From: Pseudomonas lopnurensis
Lineage (GTDB): Bacteria; Pseudomonadota; Gammaproteobacteria; Pseudomonadales; Pseudomonadaceae
DNA: 64,000 nt
Assembly (NCBI RefSeq): GCF_015070855.1
Contig: NZ_JADDIX010000063.1
Coordinates: 1 to 64,000, forward strand
Direction: 5' to 3'
Made by a program: the position numbers and the translations under genes. Below are positions 1-9,513 of the stretch, piece after piece. The notes below the pieces were generated by a model. The model ran no database searches. It was not told where the DNA came from and saw only the letters and a program-made list of their open reading frames with translations. The first letter of the stretch is position 1. Each line of letters opens with the position of its first letter.

Positions 1-301
1 TTGAGGAGCGTAGCGACGAAGCCCAACACCATCCGTGCATCCGTGCATTCGGCGGTACTGGAACCCGCTTTGTCGTCCTGCCGCCCATTGTTGGGCTTCG
101 CTTCGCTCAACCCAACCTACGGGCCCGGCCAGCGCAGCACGTAGGTTGGGTTGAGGAGCGTAGCGACGAAGCCCAACACCATCCGTGCATCCGTGCATCC
201 GTGCATCCGTGCATCCGTGCATCCGTGCATTCGGCGGCACTGGAACCCGCTTTGTCGTCCTGCCGCCCATTGTTGGGCTTCGCTTCGCTCAACCCAACCG
301 C
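1..301. repeat. Two REP-like inverted-repeat units with an octamer expansion
   Basis: Two copies of one unit lie here (about 1-117 and 141-301). Each begins with TTGAGGAGCGTAGCGACGAA followed by GCCCAAC and ends with GTTGGGCTTCG...CAACCCAAC, so each unit can fold on itself. Inside the unit the octamer ATCCGTGC is repeated twice in copy 1 (31-46) and six times in copy 2 (181-228). The flanking unit sequence is otherwise nearly identical. This is a typical dispersed palindromic family of pseudomonads. No coding function is supported. Confidence 0.85.
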
Positions 302-384
302 CCTTCTGGCCATCGACCGCGCAATCGGCGGGCAAGCACAGTAAAATGCCGCGCTTGTACGATGTCCCTGCGAGTTCCGCGCCC

Positions 385-1758
385 ATGAGCACCCCCTACC
401 GCACCGAGCTGCTGTCCCCTGCCGGCACGCTGAAATCCATGCGCTACGCCTTCGCCTACGGCGCCGACGCGGTATATGCCGGGCAGCCGCGCTACAGCCT
501 GCGGGTGCGCAACAACGAGTTCGACCACGCCCACCTCAAGCTCGGCATCGACGAGGCGCACACGCTGGGCAAGCGGTTCTACGTGGTGGTCAACATCGCC
601 CCGCACAACGCCAAGCTGAAGACCTTCATCAAGGATCTGGCGCCGGTGGTGGCGATGGGGCCGGATGCGCTGATCATGTCCGATCCCGGGCTGATCATGC
701 TGGTGCGCCAGCACTTCCCCGAGATGACCATCCACCTCTCGGTGCAGGCCAACGCGGTGAACTGGGCCACGGTGAAGTTCTGGCACGCCCAGGGCGTGAG
801 CCGGGTGATCCTCTCGCGCGAGCTGTCGCTGGAAGAGATCGGCGAGATCCGCGAGCAGGTGCCGGACATGGAGCTGGAGGTGTTCGTCCACGGCGCGCTG
901 TGCATGGCCTATTCCGGGCGCTGCCTGCTGTCGGGCTACATCAACAAGCGCGACCCCAACCAGGGCACCTGCACCAACGCCTGCCGCTGGGAATACAAGA
1001 CCCACGAGGCCAGGGAAGACGAGCTGGGCAATGCCGTGCAGCGCTACCAGCCCATCGCCGTGCAACCCGCCGAAGCGGGCCGCGCCGAGCCGACCCTGGG
1101 CGTCGGCGCGCCGACCGACGCGCTGTTCCTGCTCGAAGACGTCAGCCGTCCCGGCGAGCTCATGGAAGTCAGCGAGGACGAGCACGGCACCTACATCATG
1201 AACTCCAAGGACCTGCGCGCCGTGCAGCACGTCGAGCGCCTGGTGCAGATGGGCGTGCATTCGCTGAAGATCGAGGGCCGTACCAAGAGCCACTACTACG
1301 TGGCGCGCACCGCCCAGGTCTACCGCAAGGCCATCGACGACGCGGTCGCCGGGCGGCCGTTCGACAAATCGCTGATGGACACCCTCGAATCCCTGGCCCA
1401 CCGCGGCTACACCGAGGGTTTCCTGCGCCGCCACGTGCACGACGAGTACCAGAACTACGCGCGCGGCTTCTCGCTGTCCGAGCGCCAGCAGTTCGTCGGC
1501 GAGCTGACCGGCGAGCGGCGCGGCGGCCTGGCCGAGGTCAAGGTGAAGAACCGCTTCGCCGTCGGTGACAAGCTCGAGCTGATGACCCCGCAGGGCAATC
1601 TCAACCTGCGTCTGGAAACGCTGGAAAATGGTCGCGGCGAACGCATCGCCGTAGCGCCGGGCGATGGCCACACCGTCTACCTGCCGGTGCCGGAATCGGT
1701 CGAGCTGCGCTACGGGCTGCTGATGCGCGAACTGGACGGCGGTACGACCAGAGGCTGA
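385..1758 (+). CDS. trhP: tRNA uridine hydroxylation protein TrhP (YegQ), peptidase U32 family
   Basis: A 457-residue protein that aligns end to end, from memory, with E. coli YegQ (about 453 residues), starting with the ELLSPAGTLKSMRYAFAYGA block. Although named peptidase U32, this family is known to hydroxylate tRNA uridine-34 (ho5U, using prephenate) and to need a cysteine-bound cluster; the cysteine-rich stretch CMAYSGRCLLSGY followed by GTCTNACRWEY is present. It acts in the cytoplasm. The ATG at 385 gives the family N-terminus; an upstream in-frame ATG at 345 lies in the sequence TAAAATGCCGCG, which looks like a -10 region rather than coding. It stands alone and converges on the next gene across simple repeats. 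Confidence 0.93.
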   Translation: MSTPYRTELLSPAGTLKSMRYAFAYGADAVYAGQPRYSLRVRNNEFDHAHLKLGIDEAHTLGKRFYVVVNIAPHNAKLKTFIKDLAPVVAMGPDALIMSDPGLIMLVRQHFPEMTIHLSVQANAVNWATVKFWHAQGVSRVILSRELSLEEIGEIREQVPDMELEVFVHGALCMAYSGRCLLSGYINKRDPNQGTCTNACRWEYKTHEAREDELGNAVQRYQPIAVQPAEAGRAEPTLGVGAPTDALFLLEDVSRPGELMEVSEDEHGTYIMNSKDLRAVQHVERLVQMGVHSLKIEGRTKSHYYVARTAQVYRKAIDDAVAGRPFDKSLMDTLESLAHRGYTEGFLRRHVHDEYQNYARGFSLSERQQFVGELTGERRGGLAEVKVKNRFAVGDKLELMTPQGNLNLRLETLENGRGERIAVAPGDGHTVYLPVPESVELRYGLLMRELDGGTTRG

Positions 1759-1806
1759 AGCAGCGGCAAGCTTCAAGCGCAAGCCGAAAGAACAGCTGGC
1801 TTGCCG

Positions 1807-1881
1807 CTTTGGCTTTGGCTTTGGCTTTGGCTTTGGCTTTGGCTTTGGCTTTGGCTTGAAGCTTGAAGCTTGAAGCTTGAA
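1807..1881. repeat. Hexamer and heptamer tandem repeats between convergent genes
   Basis: Eight perfect copies of CTTTGG (1807-1854) run directly into four copies of GCTTGAA (1854-1881). The preceding bases AAGCTTCAAGC (from about 1771) are complementary to the heptamer array, so a hairpin can form between the stops of the two convergent genes and may act as a bidirectional terminator. Perfect short-unit arrays are prone to slippage and should vary between strains. Confidence 0.85.
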
Positions 1882-1895
1882 GCTTGTGGCTGCCC

Positions 1896-4748
1896 CTACC
1901 CCAATAGCTCGACGAACTGCTCCGCCGGCACCGGCGCGCTGAGCAGGTAGCCCTGGATCTCGTCGCAGCGATTGGACTTGAGGAAATCCATCTGCGCCTG
2001 GGTTTCCACGCCCTCGGCGACCACCTTCAGTTCCAGGCTGTGGACCATGGCGATGATCGCGCGGGTGATCGAGGCATCCTCGGCCGAATGCTCCAGTTCG
2101 CTGATGAACGAGCGGTCGATCTTCACGTAGTCCACCGGGAAGCGCTTGAGGTAGCTCAGCGACGAGTAGCCGGTGCCGAAATCGTCGATCGCCAGCTTCA
2201 CCCCCAGCGCGCGCAACTGGCGGCTGATGCTGATGGCGTTGTCGATGTCGTCGAGCAGCTGGCTTTCGGTCAGTTCCAGCTCGAGCATCTGCGCCGGCAA
2301 GCCGGTTTCCTCCAGCACCTGGCGCACCAGGCTGATGAAATTGCCCTGGCGCAACTGCTTGACCGACAGGTTCACCGAGATGCGGATCTGCGCCAGCCCG
2401 TTCTGCTGCCATTGCCGCGCCTGCCGGCAGGCCTGGCGCAGGACGAATTCGCCCAGCGGAATGATCAGGCCGGTTTCCTCGGCCAGCGGGATGAATTGCC
2501 CGGGGGCGACCAGCCCCAGTTGCGGATGGCGCCAGCGCACCAGTGCCTCGGCGGCTTCCAGGGAATCGTCGGCAAGGCTCAGGCGCGGCTGGTAGAAGAC
2601 TTCCAGCTGGCCTTCCTCGATCGCCTTGCGCAGCTGGTTCTCCAGTTGCAGGCTCGCCAGGCTCGAAGCCTGCTGGCGGTCGGTGAAGAACTGCAGCGTA
2701 TTGCCGCCCAGGTGCTTGGCCGTCTGCATGGCCAGGTTGGCCTGGCGCAGCAGCGTCGCCGACTCCAGGCTGTTGTCGGGCATCAGGCTGACACCGATGG
2801 ACGCGCTGATCACCAGCTCCTGGCCGCCAATGGTCATCGGTTTGCGGATGCGCATCAGCACCCGGCTGCCCATATGCGCCAGGTTGGACAGGCTGCCGTA
2901 GGCATCGAGCAGCACGACGAATTCGTCGCCCGACAGCCGGGCGATGGTGTCGGCACCGGACAACGTATGCGTCAGCCGGCGTGACACCTCGCGCAGCAGC
3001 TCGTCGGCCGCCTCGTGGCCGAGGCTATCGTTGAGGAGCTTGAAGCGATCCAGGTCGATGTACAGCACCGCCAGGCTGCGGCCGCTGTGGCGCAGGCGCT
3101 GGCAGGCATCATGCAGGCGCTCCTTGAGCAGGCTGCGATTGGCCAGGCCGGTCAGCCCGTCGTAATGGGTGAGGAAACGCAGGCGCTCCTCGGCCCGGCG
3201 CCGCACCGTGAGGTCGGAAAAGAACGCGACCACGTGGCTGACCGCATTCTGCGCGTCGCGCACCAGGCGCATCTGCACCCACTGCGGATACAGCTCGCCG
3301 CTCTTGCGCGCTTCGAGCAGCTCGCCCTGCCAGCGGCCTTCGCGCTCCAGCGCCTCGCGGATCTGCGCGTACTGCAGCTGCGATTCCGGCGGCGCATCCA
3401 GGCGCGCCGCGCTGCGCCCGACCAGCTCGTCGCGCGAGTAGCCGGACAGCGTACAGCAGGCATCGTTGACGGCCAGGATGCGATAGCCGGCGTCCATGAT
3501 CACGATGCCTTCGCCGGCGGCCTCGAACACCGTGGCGGCCAGGCGCTGCTGTTCGGCCTGGCGATGCTCGTGGGTAATGTCGCGGCGCGTACCGATCATG
3601 CGAAGCGCCCGGCCGGCGCTGTCGCGCTGGATGACGCGCCCGCGGTCCTCGACCCAGAGGTAGCTGCCGTCGCGCTGCAGGGCGCGGTATTCGACGGTAT
3701 AGATATCGGTTCGGCCCTTGAGATGCGCGACCAGCACGTCGCGGACCCGCTGCAGGTCGTCGGGATGCACCTCCGGCCGGCCATGCTCGTCCTGCTCCAC
3801 GTATGCCTGCGCGCCGGCGCCGAAGTCCGCACCCGGGAAGGCATGGTGCACCACGCTGCGTTCGAGATCCCAATCCCACAGCCCCAGCCCGCAGGCCTCG
3901 AGCGCCAGCTTCAGCCGCGTCTCGCTTTCGGCGAGTGCCGCGGTGCGTTCGCCGACCCGCTGTTCCAGCCCGTCGTAGGCGTGCCGCAGCTGCTGCTCGG
4001 CGGCACGACGCTGCTCCACCTCGCACGCCAGCTCGGCATTGAGCCGCTGGGCCTCCTCGCCGGCACGCTCCAGCCGCTCGATCAGCCGCAGCCGTTCCAG
4101 CCGCTGGCGCAGACCGGCGATGACCCGGTGATTGATCTGCCAGGCGATCAGGCTGAGGGTGGCGAACAGGACGAACGCCAGCACGCCCCAGCCACGCAGG
4201 ATCGGCTCGCCGCTGGCGACCAGGCCGAAGCCGGCCGGCAGCAGGCAGGGCGCCACGAAACTGAAGAAGACCGGCAGGCTGACGGCATGCATGATGCTCA
4301 CCGCCAGCACGACCGAGCCAATGAGACCGTAGACGAGCACCTGCTGCAGGAAATCGTCCGCCGGCACCAGTTGGACGCTGGCATAGGCCAATGCCAGCGC
4401 CGAGACGGCGCTGCCGAGGATGAAATAGCGACGCCAGCGAGGCGCGGCCTGACGCGTGTTCGGCGCACGCTCGTGCAGCCAGGCCTGCTGCAGCAGCCAT
4501 ACCGCCGGCGCGGCGGCCCACATAAGCCAGGCAAGCAGATGCGCTGCCGATTGCTGCCCCCACAGCAGCACGACGCAGACCAGACTGGTGAACAGCGTCA
4601 GCAGTGCCGGTAGCCTTGCGCCCTTGAGCAGCAGGCGCAGATGCTCTGCATCCAGTTCGAGGGGCACGTCCGGCTGCTCGCCGAGCGTGCCCGAACGGGC
4701 CGGAGAAACGGGTGCCGGTTCTGTCATGTGGTCCATCGTTGTTGTCAT
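1896..4748 (-). CDS. Membrane PAS-GGDEF-EAL cyclic-di-GMP protein
   Basis: About 950 residues. The N-terminal third is a membrane sensor of about six hydrophobic helices (roughly residues 40-215), then a coiled coil, two PAS domains with a PAC motif, a GGDEF domain and a C-terminal EAL domain. The EAL domain looks catalytically competent: EALVRW, the DDFGTGYSS loop and YVKIDRSFI are present. The GGDEF signature reads RLSGDEF and the usual RxxD inhibitory site is replaced by SGAD, so cyclase activity is uncertain and product inhibition unlikely. Likely role is c-di-GMP turnover at the inner membrane, probably mainly phosphodiesterase. The start is uncertain: ATG codons at 4748, 4736 and 4727 are all possible and none has a strong ribosome site; the longer open frame upstream lacks family similarity. 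Confidence 0.88.
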   Translation of the reverse strand: MTTTMDHMTEPAPVSPARSGTLGEQPDVPLELDAEHLRLLLKGARLPALLTLFTSLVCVVLLWGQQSAAHLLAWLMWAAAPAVWLLQQAWLHERAPNTRQAAPRWRRYFILGSAVSALALAYASVQLVPADDFLQQVLVYGLIGSVVLAVSIMHAVSLPVFFSFVAPCLLPAGFGLVASGEPILRGWGVLAFVLFATLSLIAWQINHRVIAGLRQRLERLRLIERLERAGEEAQRLNAELACEVEQRRAAEQQLRHAYDGLEQRVGERTAALAESETRLKLALEACGLGLWDWDLERSVVHHAFPGADFGAGAQAYVEQDEHGRPEVHPDDLQRVRDVLVAHLKGRTDIYTVEYRALQRDGSYLWVEDRGRVIQRDSAGRALRMIGTRRDITHEHRQAEQQRLAATVFEAAGEGIVIMDAGYRILAVNDACCTLSGYSRDELVGRSAARLDAPPESQLQYAQIREALEREGRWQGELLEARKSGELYPQWVQMRLVRDAQNAVSHVVAFFSDLTVRRRAEERLRFLTHYDGLTGLANRSLLKERLHDACQRLRHSGRSLAVLYIDLDRFKLLNDSLGHEAADELLREVSRRLTHTLSGADTIARLSGDEFVVLLDAYGSLSNLAHMGSRVLMRIRKPMTIGGQELVISASIGVSLMPDNSLESATLLRQANLAMQTAKHLGGNTLQFFTDRQQASSLASLQLENQLRKAIEEGQLEVFYQPRLSLADDSLEAAEALVRWRHPQLGLVAPGQFIPLAEETGLIIPLGEFVLRQACRQARQWQQNGLAQIRISVNLSVKQLRQGNFISLVRQVLEETGLPAQMLELELTESQLLDDIDNAISISRQLRALGVKLAIDDFGTGYSSLSYLKRFPVDYVKIDRSFISELEHSAEDASITRAIIAMVHSLELKVVAEGVETQAQMDFLKSNRCDEIQGYLLSAPVPAEQFVELLG

Positions 4749-5234
4749 TGGATGCCGCGGGCCCGCCGAAACCGGGGCCCATGCAAGCGGTAAAGCGGCT
4801 ACCGCATAGTGGCATGTCGACAGCGCTCGGGCCCAAATGAAAGCCCATTGGCGCAGCGAGGGCAAGCACCTAACAGTCGCAGGCATGCGCGAGGGCTCTA
4901 GGACGGCCGATTCGATGAAGGCTCGCCAGCGCGACCACCGTCAGCGGCTCGCCGATTGCGAATCAGGCACCGCTCGCCGAGCGCATCGATCCGCGTCGCC
5001 CCGAGCGGCGCAGGCGAAGAGACGCTGCAGCGCGTCGTAAACAACGTCAGTGGCAGCCCCGATCCGCCGAGCCGGGATCACCAGTTGAACAATGAGCCGG
5101 TGATGTTCCAGGGCAAGCTTGGCGGTCTGGAAATGGATATGGTCCCGAGCGCGGGCGGTGCCATAGGCAATCTGTACCCCCCTTTGGACCGGGACCGAGA
5201 CACGCCTTGGGCAGGGCTGTCGCGCAGGGATCGA
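4749..5234. other. 486-bp intergenic gap, nothing recognised
   Basis: Upstream of the divergence-free gap between the cyclic-di-GMP gene start and the end of the LeuD-like gene. Open frames here are short shadows without recognisable similarity or ribosome sites. No tRNA, repeat or clear terminator was seen. Confidence 0.6.
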
Positions 5235-5843
5235 TCAGGCCAACCAGGGGTTGGCCTGCAGATGCCGGGCCTCGAAGGCCTTGATCCGATCGGTGCGCTG
5301 CAACGTGCTGCCAATGGCGTCCAACCCGAGCAGAAGCGCCTCCTTGCGCAGGGCGTCGATGGCGAATTCGATCGTTCGCCCGCCCTCGAGGACGATCGTC
5401 TGCGCCGCGAGATCGATGCGGATCGAGGACGACTCAGGCTTGCCGACCAATTGCCCGACCTCCCGCAGCTGCGCATCGCTCAACTGGATGAGCAACAGGC
5501 CGTTGCGTTGGCAGTTGTCGAAGAAGATCCCGGCGAAGCTCGTTCCGATCACCGCCCGGATACCCAGTTGCCTGAGCCCCCACACGGCATGTTCGCGGCT
5601 CGAGCCGCAGCCGAAGTTGGGCCCGACGACCAGGAAGCGGGCTTGGTTCCAGGGTTGCCGGTTGAGGATGAAATCCGGGTTCGGCTCGCCGTTCGGCAAA
5701 AAGCGAAGATCGAAGAACACGCCCCGATCGAGGCCGTTGCGGTCGATGCCCTTGAGGAACTGCTTGGGCATGATCACGTCGGTATCGACGTTGGCGGCGA
5801 GCATGGGGGCGGCGCTGCCGCTGATGTCGACGAAGGGTTCCAT
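5235..5843 (-). CDS. leuD: LeuD-type dehydratase small subunit
   Basis: A 202-residue swivel-domain subunit of the aconitase superfamily: NVDTDVIMPKQFLKGI near the start and the NFGCGSSREHAVWGL loop that positions substrate. Together with the large subunit encoded just upstream it should form a 3-isopropylmalate-isomerase-type hydro-lyase in the cytoplasm. The ATG at 5843 has GGAGG seven bases upstream and sits one base after the large-subunit stop, so the pair is translationally linked. No leuB or other leucine gene is adjacent, so this may be a paralogue with another 2- or 3-hydroxyacid substrate rather than the biosynthetic leuD. Family certain, substrate not. Confidence 0.85.
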   Translation of the reverse strand: MEPFVDISGSAAPMLAANVDTDVIMPKQFLKGIDRNGLDRGVFFDLRFLPNGEPNPDFILNRQPWNQARFLVVGPNFGCGSSREHAVWGLRQLGIRAVIGTSFAGIFFDNCQRNGLLLIQLSDAQLREVGQLVGKPESSSIRIDLAAQTIVLEGGRTIEFAIDALRKEALLLGLDAIGSTLQRTDRIKAFEARHLQANPWLA

Positions 5844-5844
5844 T

Positions 5845-7266
5845 TCAGGCCTCCAGGGGCAGTGAACGGACATCGGTCAAACGTCCCGAGACCGCTGCGG
5901 CGGCGACCATCGCGGGGCTCATCAGGTGCGTACGCGCACCGGCTCCCTGACGCCCTTCGAAGTTGCGGTTGGTGCTGGAGGCGCAGCGATCGCCGGGCGC
6001 CAGGACGTCATCGTTCATCGCCAGGCACATCGAGCAGCCCGACTGGCGCCATTCGAAACCGGCATCGAGGAATACCTGGGCAAGCCCTTCGGCCTCGGCC
6101 TGGGCACGCACCTGGGTGGAACCGGGAACGACCATGGCCCGTACGTCGGGCGCGACATTGCGGCCGCGCACGACACGGGCGGCGTCGCGCAGATCCTCGA
6201 TACGGGCGTTGGTGCACGAGCCGATGAAGGCGTGGCTGATCTCGATGGCCATCAGGGGCTCCCCCGCCGTAAGGCCCATGTAGCGCAGGGCGCGCTGAAG
6301 GTCCTGGCGGCGAATGGCATCCGGCTCGTCTCGCGGGTCCGGCACCCGATCGCCGATGGCGGCGGCCTGGTCGGGGCTGGTGCCCCAGGTGACCATCGGC
6401 TCCAGGGCGCCGGCGTCCAGCTCGATGTCGACATCGAACGCGGCGCCTGGATCGCTGTAGAGTTCGCGCCAGCGCGCCACCGCCTGCTCCCAGAGCGCGC
6501 CTTTCGGCGCCCGGGGCTTGTCGGCCAGGTAGGCATAGACCTTGTCGTCCGGCGCCATGAAGGCGCCACGCGCCCCCGCTTCGACCGCCATGTTGCAGAT
6601 GGTCATCCGCGCTTCGACGCTCAGGGCTTCGATCGTCGGGCCGGCGAATTCGATGGCGTAGCCCGTGGCGCCGGACGCGCCGATGCGGCGAATCAGCGCC
6701 ATGATGATGTCCTTGGACGTCAAACCGTCGCCAAGCGCGCCATGGACGTTCACCCGCATGGTCTTGAGGCGCTTGTAGACCAGCGTCTGGGTCGCCAGCA
6801 GGTGCTCGATCTCCGAGGTGCCGATGCCGAAGCCGAAGGCGCCCAGCGCCCCGTAGGTGGTGGTGTGACTGTCGCCTGCCGCGACCACCATGCCCGGCAG
6901 GATGAAACCCTGCTCGGGAGCGACGACGTGCTCGATGCCCTGGCGCTTGTCCAGCACATCGAAGAGTTCGATGCCGAAGTCGCGGCAGTTCTCGGCGAAA
7001 TAGGACACCTGCCGCGCGCCACCCGGGTCGGGCATGGTGGCGATGCGGTTCGGGCTCGTGGGATTGACGTGATCCACCACCGCCAGCGTGGCGGCCGGCC
7101 GCCAGACCTTGCGATCCGCCGCGCGCAGACCGCTGAAGGCCTGCGGGCTGGTGTATTCGTTGGCGACTTGCCGGTCGATGTAGAGCAGCACATGCCCCTG
7201 GTCGTCCAGGTCGCAGACGGCATGGGAGTCGATGTGCTTTTCGTAAAGGGTTCTGGGGCGGTTCAT
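5845..7266 (-). CDS. leuC: LeuC-type dehydratase large subunit (4Fe-4S)
   Basis: A 473-residue aconitase-superfamily large subunit. Features seen: GDSHTTTYGALGAFGFGIGT, the first cluster cysteine in IGSCTNARIEDL, and the paired cysteines in SGCSMCLAMN, which together ligate a [4Fe-4S] cluster that activates the substrate hydroxyl. It follows the bacterial LeuC pattern. The start at 7266 (MNRPRTLYEKH) fits the family; upstream residues of the longer frame do not. It heads a two-gene unit with the small subunit. A perfect 15-bp palindrome lies about 118 bp upstream. The neighbouring dehalogenase and LysR gene suggest a dedicated catabolic or protective role, which is inference. Confidence 0.88.
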   Translation of the reverse strand: MNRPRTLYEKHIDSHAVCDLDDQGHVLLYIDRQVANEYTSPQAFSGLRAADRKVWRPAATLAVVDHVNPTSPNRIATMPDPGGARQVSYFAENCRDFGIELFDVLDKRQGIEHVVAPEQGFILPGMVVAAGDSHTTTYGALGAFGFGIGTSEIEHLLATQTLVYKRLKTMRVNVHGALGDGLTSKDIIMALIRRIGASGATGYAIEFAGPTIEALSVEARMTICNMAVEAGARGAFMAPDDKVYAYLADKPRAPKGALWEQAVARWRELYSDPGAAFDVDIELDAGALEPMVTWGTSPDQAAAIGDRVPDPRDEPDAIRRQDLQRALRYMGLTAGEPLMAIEISHAFIGSCTNARIEDLRDAARVVRGRNVAPDVRAMVVPGSTQVRAQAEAEGLAQVFLDAGFEWRQSGCSMCLAMNDDVLAPGDRCASSTNRNFEGRQGAGARTHLMSPAMVAAAAVSGRLTDVRSLPLEA

Positions 7267-7383
7267 GGCCGTTCTCGCTTCTTGCTTGTCGTCCAGGGCA
7301 GCGCAGCGCCCGGTTGCCAGGCCTGCCCCGCCAGCATATTGAGCGCCACCGACCACTCAAAGCGCGTTAGCGGGGTTTGAGAA

Positions 7384-7398
7384 TTCACGATTCGTGAA
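7384..7398. promoter_or_regulatory. Palindromic operator candidate upstream of leuCD-like pair
   Basis: TTCACGATTCGTGAA is a perfect dyad with one central base and fits the T-N11-A pattern of LysR-type sites. A related sequence, 12 of 15 matching, occurs at 8435-8449 upstream of the dehalogenase gene. The LysR gene at 8473-9387 is the obvious candidate binder; this is inferred from position and symmetry only. Confidence 0.5.
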
Positions 7399-7476
7399 CG
7401 ATGCCGGCAGCAGGAGCGCTCGGCCGACGCAGGCGACAGCGCGTCGGGAGGGCTCTATCCGGCGCCCTGCTCGGGT

Positions 7477-8352
7477 TCAGCCGAGGAAGGCCATCACTTC
7501 GTCGAACAGCAGCTCCGGGACTTCTTCCGGCAGGTAGTGCCCGGCGGGAAGGGCCTTGCCCTGGACGTTGGTCGCGACCTTCCGCCACTCCGCCAGCGGA
7601 TCGAAGCAGCGGCCGACGACACCTTCGGCGCCCCACAGCACCCGCAACGGCATCTCCAGTTGGCGGCCCGCCTCGCGGTCCTGCCTGTCGTGCTCCAGGT
7701 CGATCCCCGCGCTGGCGCGGTAGTCCTCGCAGATGGCGTGCGCCGTGCCCGGCAGGCGGAGGCAGCGCAGGTATTCGGCGAACGCCTCCTCGGTGAACGG
7801 CCGCATGCCGGCGCTGCGCGTGCCCATGACGCTGCGCAGATACAGCTCCGGATCGCTCTCGAGCAAGGTTTCGGGCAGCGGAGCCGGGCGAATCAGGAAG
7901 AACCAGTGCCAGTAGGCACGGGCGAACGCCTCGTTGGTCTGCGAATACATCGCCAGGGTCGGGGCGATGTCCAGCAGGATCATCCGCCGGACCGCCCTGC
8001 CATGGTCGGCAGCCAGGCGATGCGCGACCCGCGCGCCGCGGTCATGGGCGAGCACGTCGAAGCTCGAGAACCCCAGGGTTTCCATCAGCTCCAGGGCGTC
8101 GCGCGCCATTTCCCGCTTGGAGTAGGCGTTGTGGTCGTCGCCGCCGGCGGGTTTGTCGCTGTCGCCGTAGCCCCTGAGGTCGGCGGCGACCACGGTGAAG
8201 TGCCGGGCCAGCCGGTCGGCGATCTTGTGCCAGATGACATGGGTCTGCGGATGGCCGTGAAGCAGCAACAGGGCCGGCCCGCTGCCGCCCTTGCGGTAGG
8301 CGATGCGCACGCCATTGACCAGGCACTCGTCCTTGCGGAACTCAGCGAACAT
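7477..8352 (-). CDS. Fluoroacetate/haloacetate dehalogenase (alpha/beta hydrolase)
   Basis: A 291-residue alpha/beta hydrolase that matches the fluoroacetate dehalogenase family closely. Predicted catalytic set: nucleophile Asp104 in AHDRGAR, Asp128 in LDIAPT, His272 in AGHYLPEE; carboxylate-binding Arg105 and Arg108; halide-binding His149, Trp150 and Tyr211 (CEDYRAS). These correspond, at constant small offsets, to the residues described for the Rhodopseudomonas enzyme (Asp110, Arg111, Arg114, Asp134, His155, Trp156, Tyr219, His280). The reaction would be haloacetate plus water to glycolate plus halide, in the cytoplasm. Start chosen at ATG 8352 behind GGAG; a GTG three codons upstream is possible. 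It lies between a LysR gene upstream and the LeuCD-like pair, all on the same strand. Confidence 0.87.
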   Translation of the reverse strand: MFAEFRKDECLVNGVRIAYRKGGSGPALLLLHGHPQTHVIWHKIADRLARHFTVVAADLRGYGDSDKPAGGDDHNAYSKREMARDALELMETLGFSSFDVLAHDRGARVAHRLAADHGRAVRRMILLDIAPTLAMYSQTNEAFARAYWHWFFLIRPAPLPETLLESDPELYLRSVMGTRSAGMRPFTEEAFAEYLRCLRLPGTAHAICEDYRASAGIDLEHDRQDREAGRQLEMPLRVLWGAEGVVGRCFDPLAEWRKVATNVQGKALPAGHYLPEEVPELLFDEVMAFLG

Positions 8353-8434
8353 ACCCCTCACTCCTCTCTATTCGGTGCCCGACATGCTAGGTAAGCGGCA
8401 GGCGAGCGCAAGCCGCGAAACCGTGACCTGATCA

Positions 8435-8449
8435 TTCATGAATCGTGCA
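8435..8449. promoter_or_regulatory. Second operator-like site, upstream of the dehalogenase
   Basis: TTCATGAATCGTGCA resembles the 15-bp palindrome at 7384-7398, and contains the perfect decamer dyad ATTCATGAAT (8434-8443). It lies about 83 bp upstream of the dehalogenase start and just beyond the LysR stop codon. Likely a regulator site, possibly for the adjacent LysR protein. Confidence 0.42.
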
Positions 8450-8472
8450 TGGTCGTGACGACCAGGGCGGCG

Positions 8473-9387
8473 CTATAGCGACAATCGCCTGAAATGCTCG
8501 GCCAGGAACTCGACGCACACCCGCAGCTTGGCGGAGCTCGACAGCCGGGTCGGGTAGACCGCCCAGACGTTGGCGCTTTCACTATAGTCCGGCAGCACCT
8601 GGACGAGCTTGCCCTGCTCCAGCAGGGGCTTCACGTCCCACATCGAACGCAACAGGATGCCGCGGTCGTTGAGCGCCCATTGCAGGACGATCTCGCCATT
8701 GTTCGAGGACAGCGGCCCGCTGACGCGCACGCTCTGCGCCTTCCCGTTGCGTTCGAGCTGCCAGACGCCGAAGGCGTTGTTGCGCTCCTTGAGCACCAGG
8801 CAATCGTGCTGTTGCAGGTCCTCCAGGCTCGTCGGCGTGCCGCGACGGGCCAGGTAGTCGGCGCTGGCGCAGAGCACGCGCCGGTTGCTGACCAGGCGCT
8901 TGCTGATGTGCTGGCCCGGCAGGTCGTCGCCGACGCGGATCTCCAGGTCGAAGCCCTCGGCGACGATGTCCACGACCCGGTCGAATACCTCCAGGCGGAT
9001 CTCCAGCTCCGAATAGCGCTCGGCGAGTGCCGATATCGCCGGCGCCACGTGGTTGCGGCCGAAGCCGAAGCTGCTGCTGATGTGCAGTTGCCCCCGGGGC
9101 GTCAGGCGCGCCTGCGAGAGTTCATCGAAGAGATCGTCCAGGTCGCCAAGGATGCGTACCGCCCAGCGCTGCGTGCGTTCGCCGTCGTCGGTCAGCGCGA
9201 TCCGCCGGGTGGTGCGATGCAGCAACCGGGTCTGCAGCACCCCTTCGAGTACCTGGATGCGCTTGCTGACATAGGCGGGCGACAGCCCCAGCTCGTCTGC
9301 CGCACCGGCGAAGCTCTGCTTGCGGATGACGGTGAGAAACACCCGGAGGTCTTCCGGCAGCGGCAATTGATCACGAACTGTGTTCAT
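8473..9387 (-). CDS. LysR-family transcriptional regulator
   Basis: About 304 residues. N-terminal winged helix-turn-helix: LRVFLTVIRKQSFAGAADEL then SPAYVSKRIQVLEGVLQTRL, followed by the LysR effector-binding domain, which here resembles the DsdC/GcvA-like subgroup with GRNHVAPAISAL. It is immediately upstream of, and co-oriented with, the dehalogenase. The likely role is substrate-dependent control of the dehalogenase and perhaps the LeuCD-like unit, supported only by position and by the two related dyads. ATG 9387 is preferred; a GTG three codons upstream is an alternative. Confidence 0.86.
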   Translation of the reverse strand: MNTVRDQLPLPEDLRVFLTVIRKQSFAGAADELGLSPAYVSKRIQVLEGVLQTRLLHRTTRRIALTDDGERTQRWAVRILGDLDDLFDELSQARLTPRGQLHISSSFGFGRNHVAPAISALAERYSELEIRLEVFDRVVDIVAEGFDLEIRVGDDLPGQHISKRLVSNRRVLCASADYLARRGTPTSLEDLQQHDCLVLKERNNAFGVWQLERNGKAQSVRVSGPLSSNNGEIVLQWALNDRGILLRSMWDVKPLLEQGKLVQVLPDYSESANVWAVYPTRLSSSAKLRVCVEFLAEHFRRLSL

Positions 9388-9513
9388 GTACCCCACGTTA
9401 CGTCGGCTTTAAACATGAAGCTCGAAATATAGCATGACGATGTCGCCAACAGCCTCACCGGCCTCAGCTACCTGCTGGTTGGCCTGCTGCTCCGATAGCA
9501 GCCCCGGAGACTA

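Noticed and set aside
181-228. CRISPR array
   Set aside because: Units are 8 bp with no spacers and no cas genes nearby; it is a slippage repeat inside a REP-like element.
5078-5234. Possible extra gene downstream of leuD
   Set aside because: Open frames on both strands are short, without start signals or recognisable similarity.
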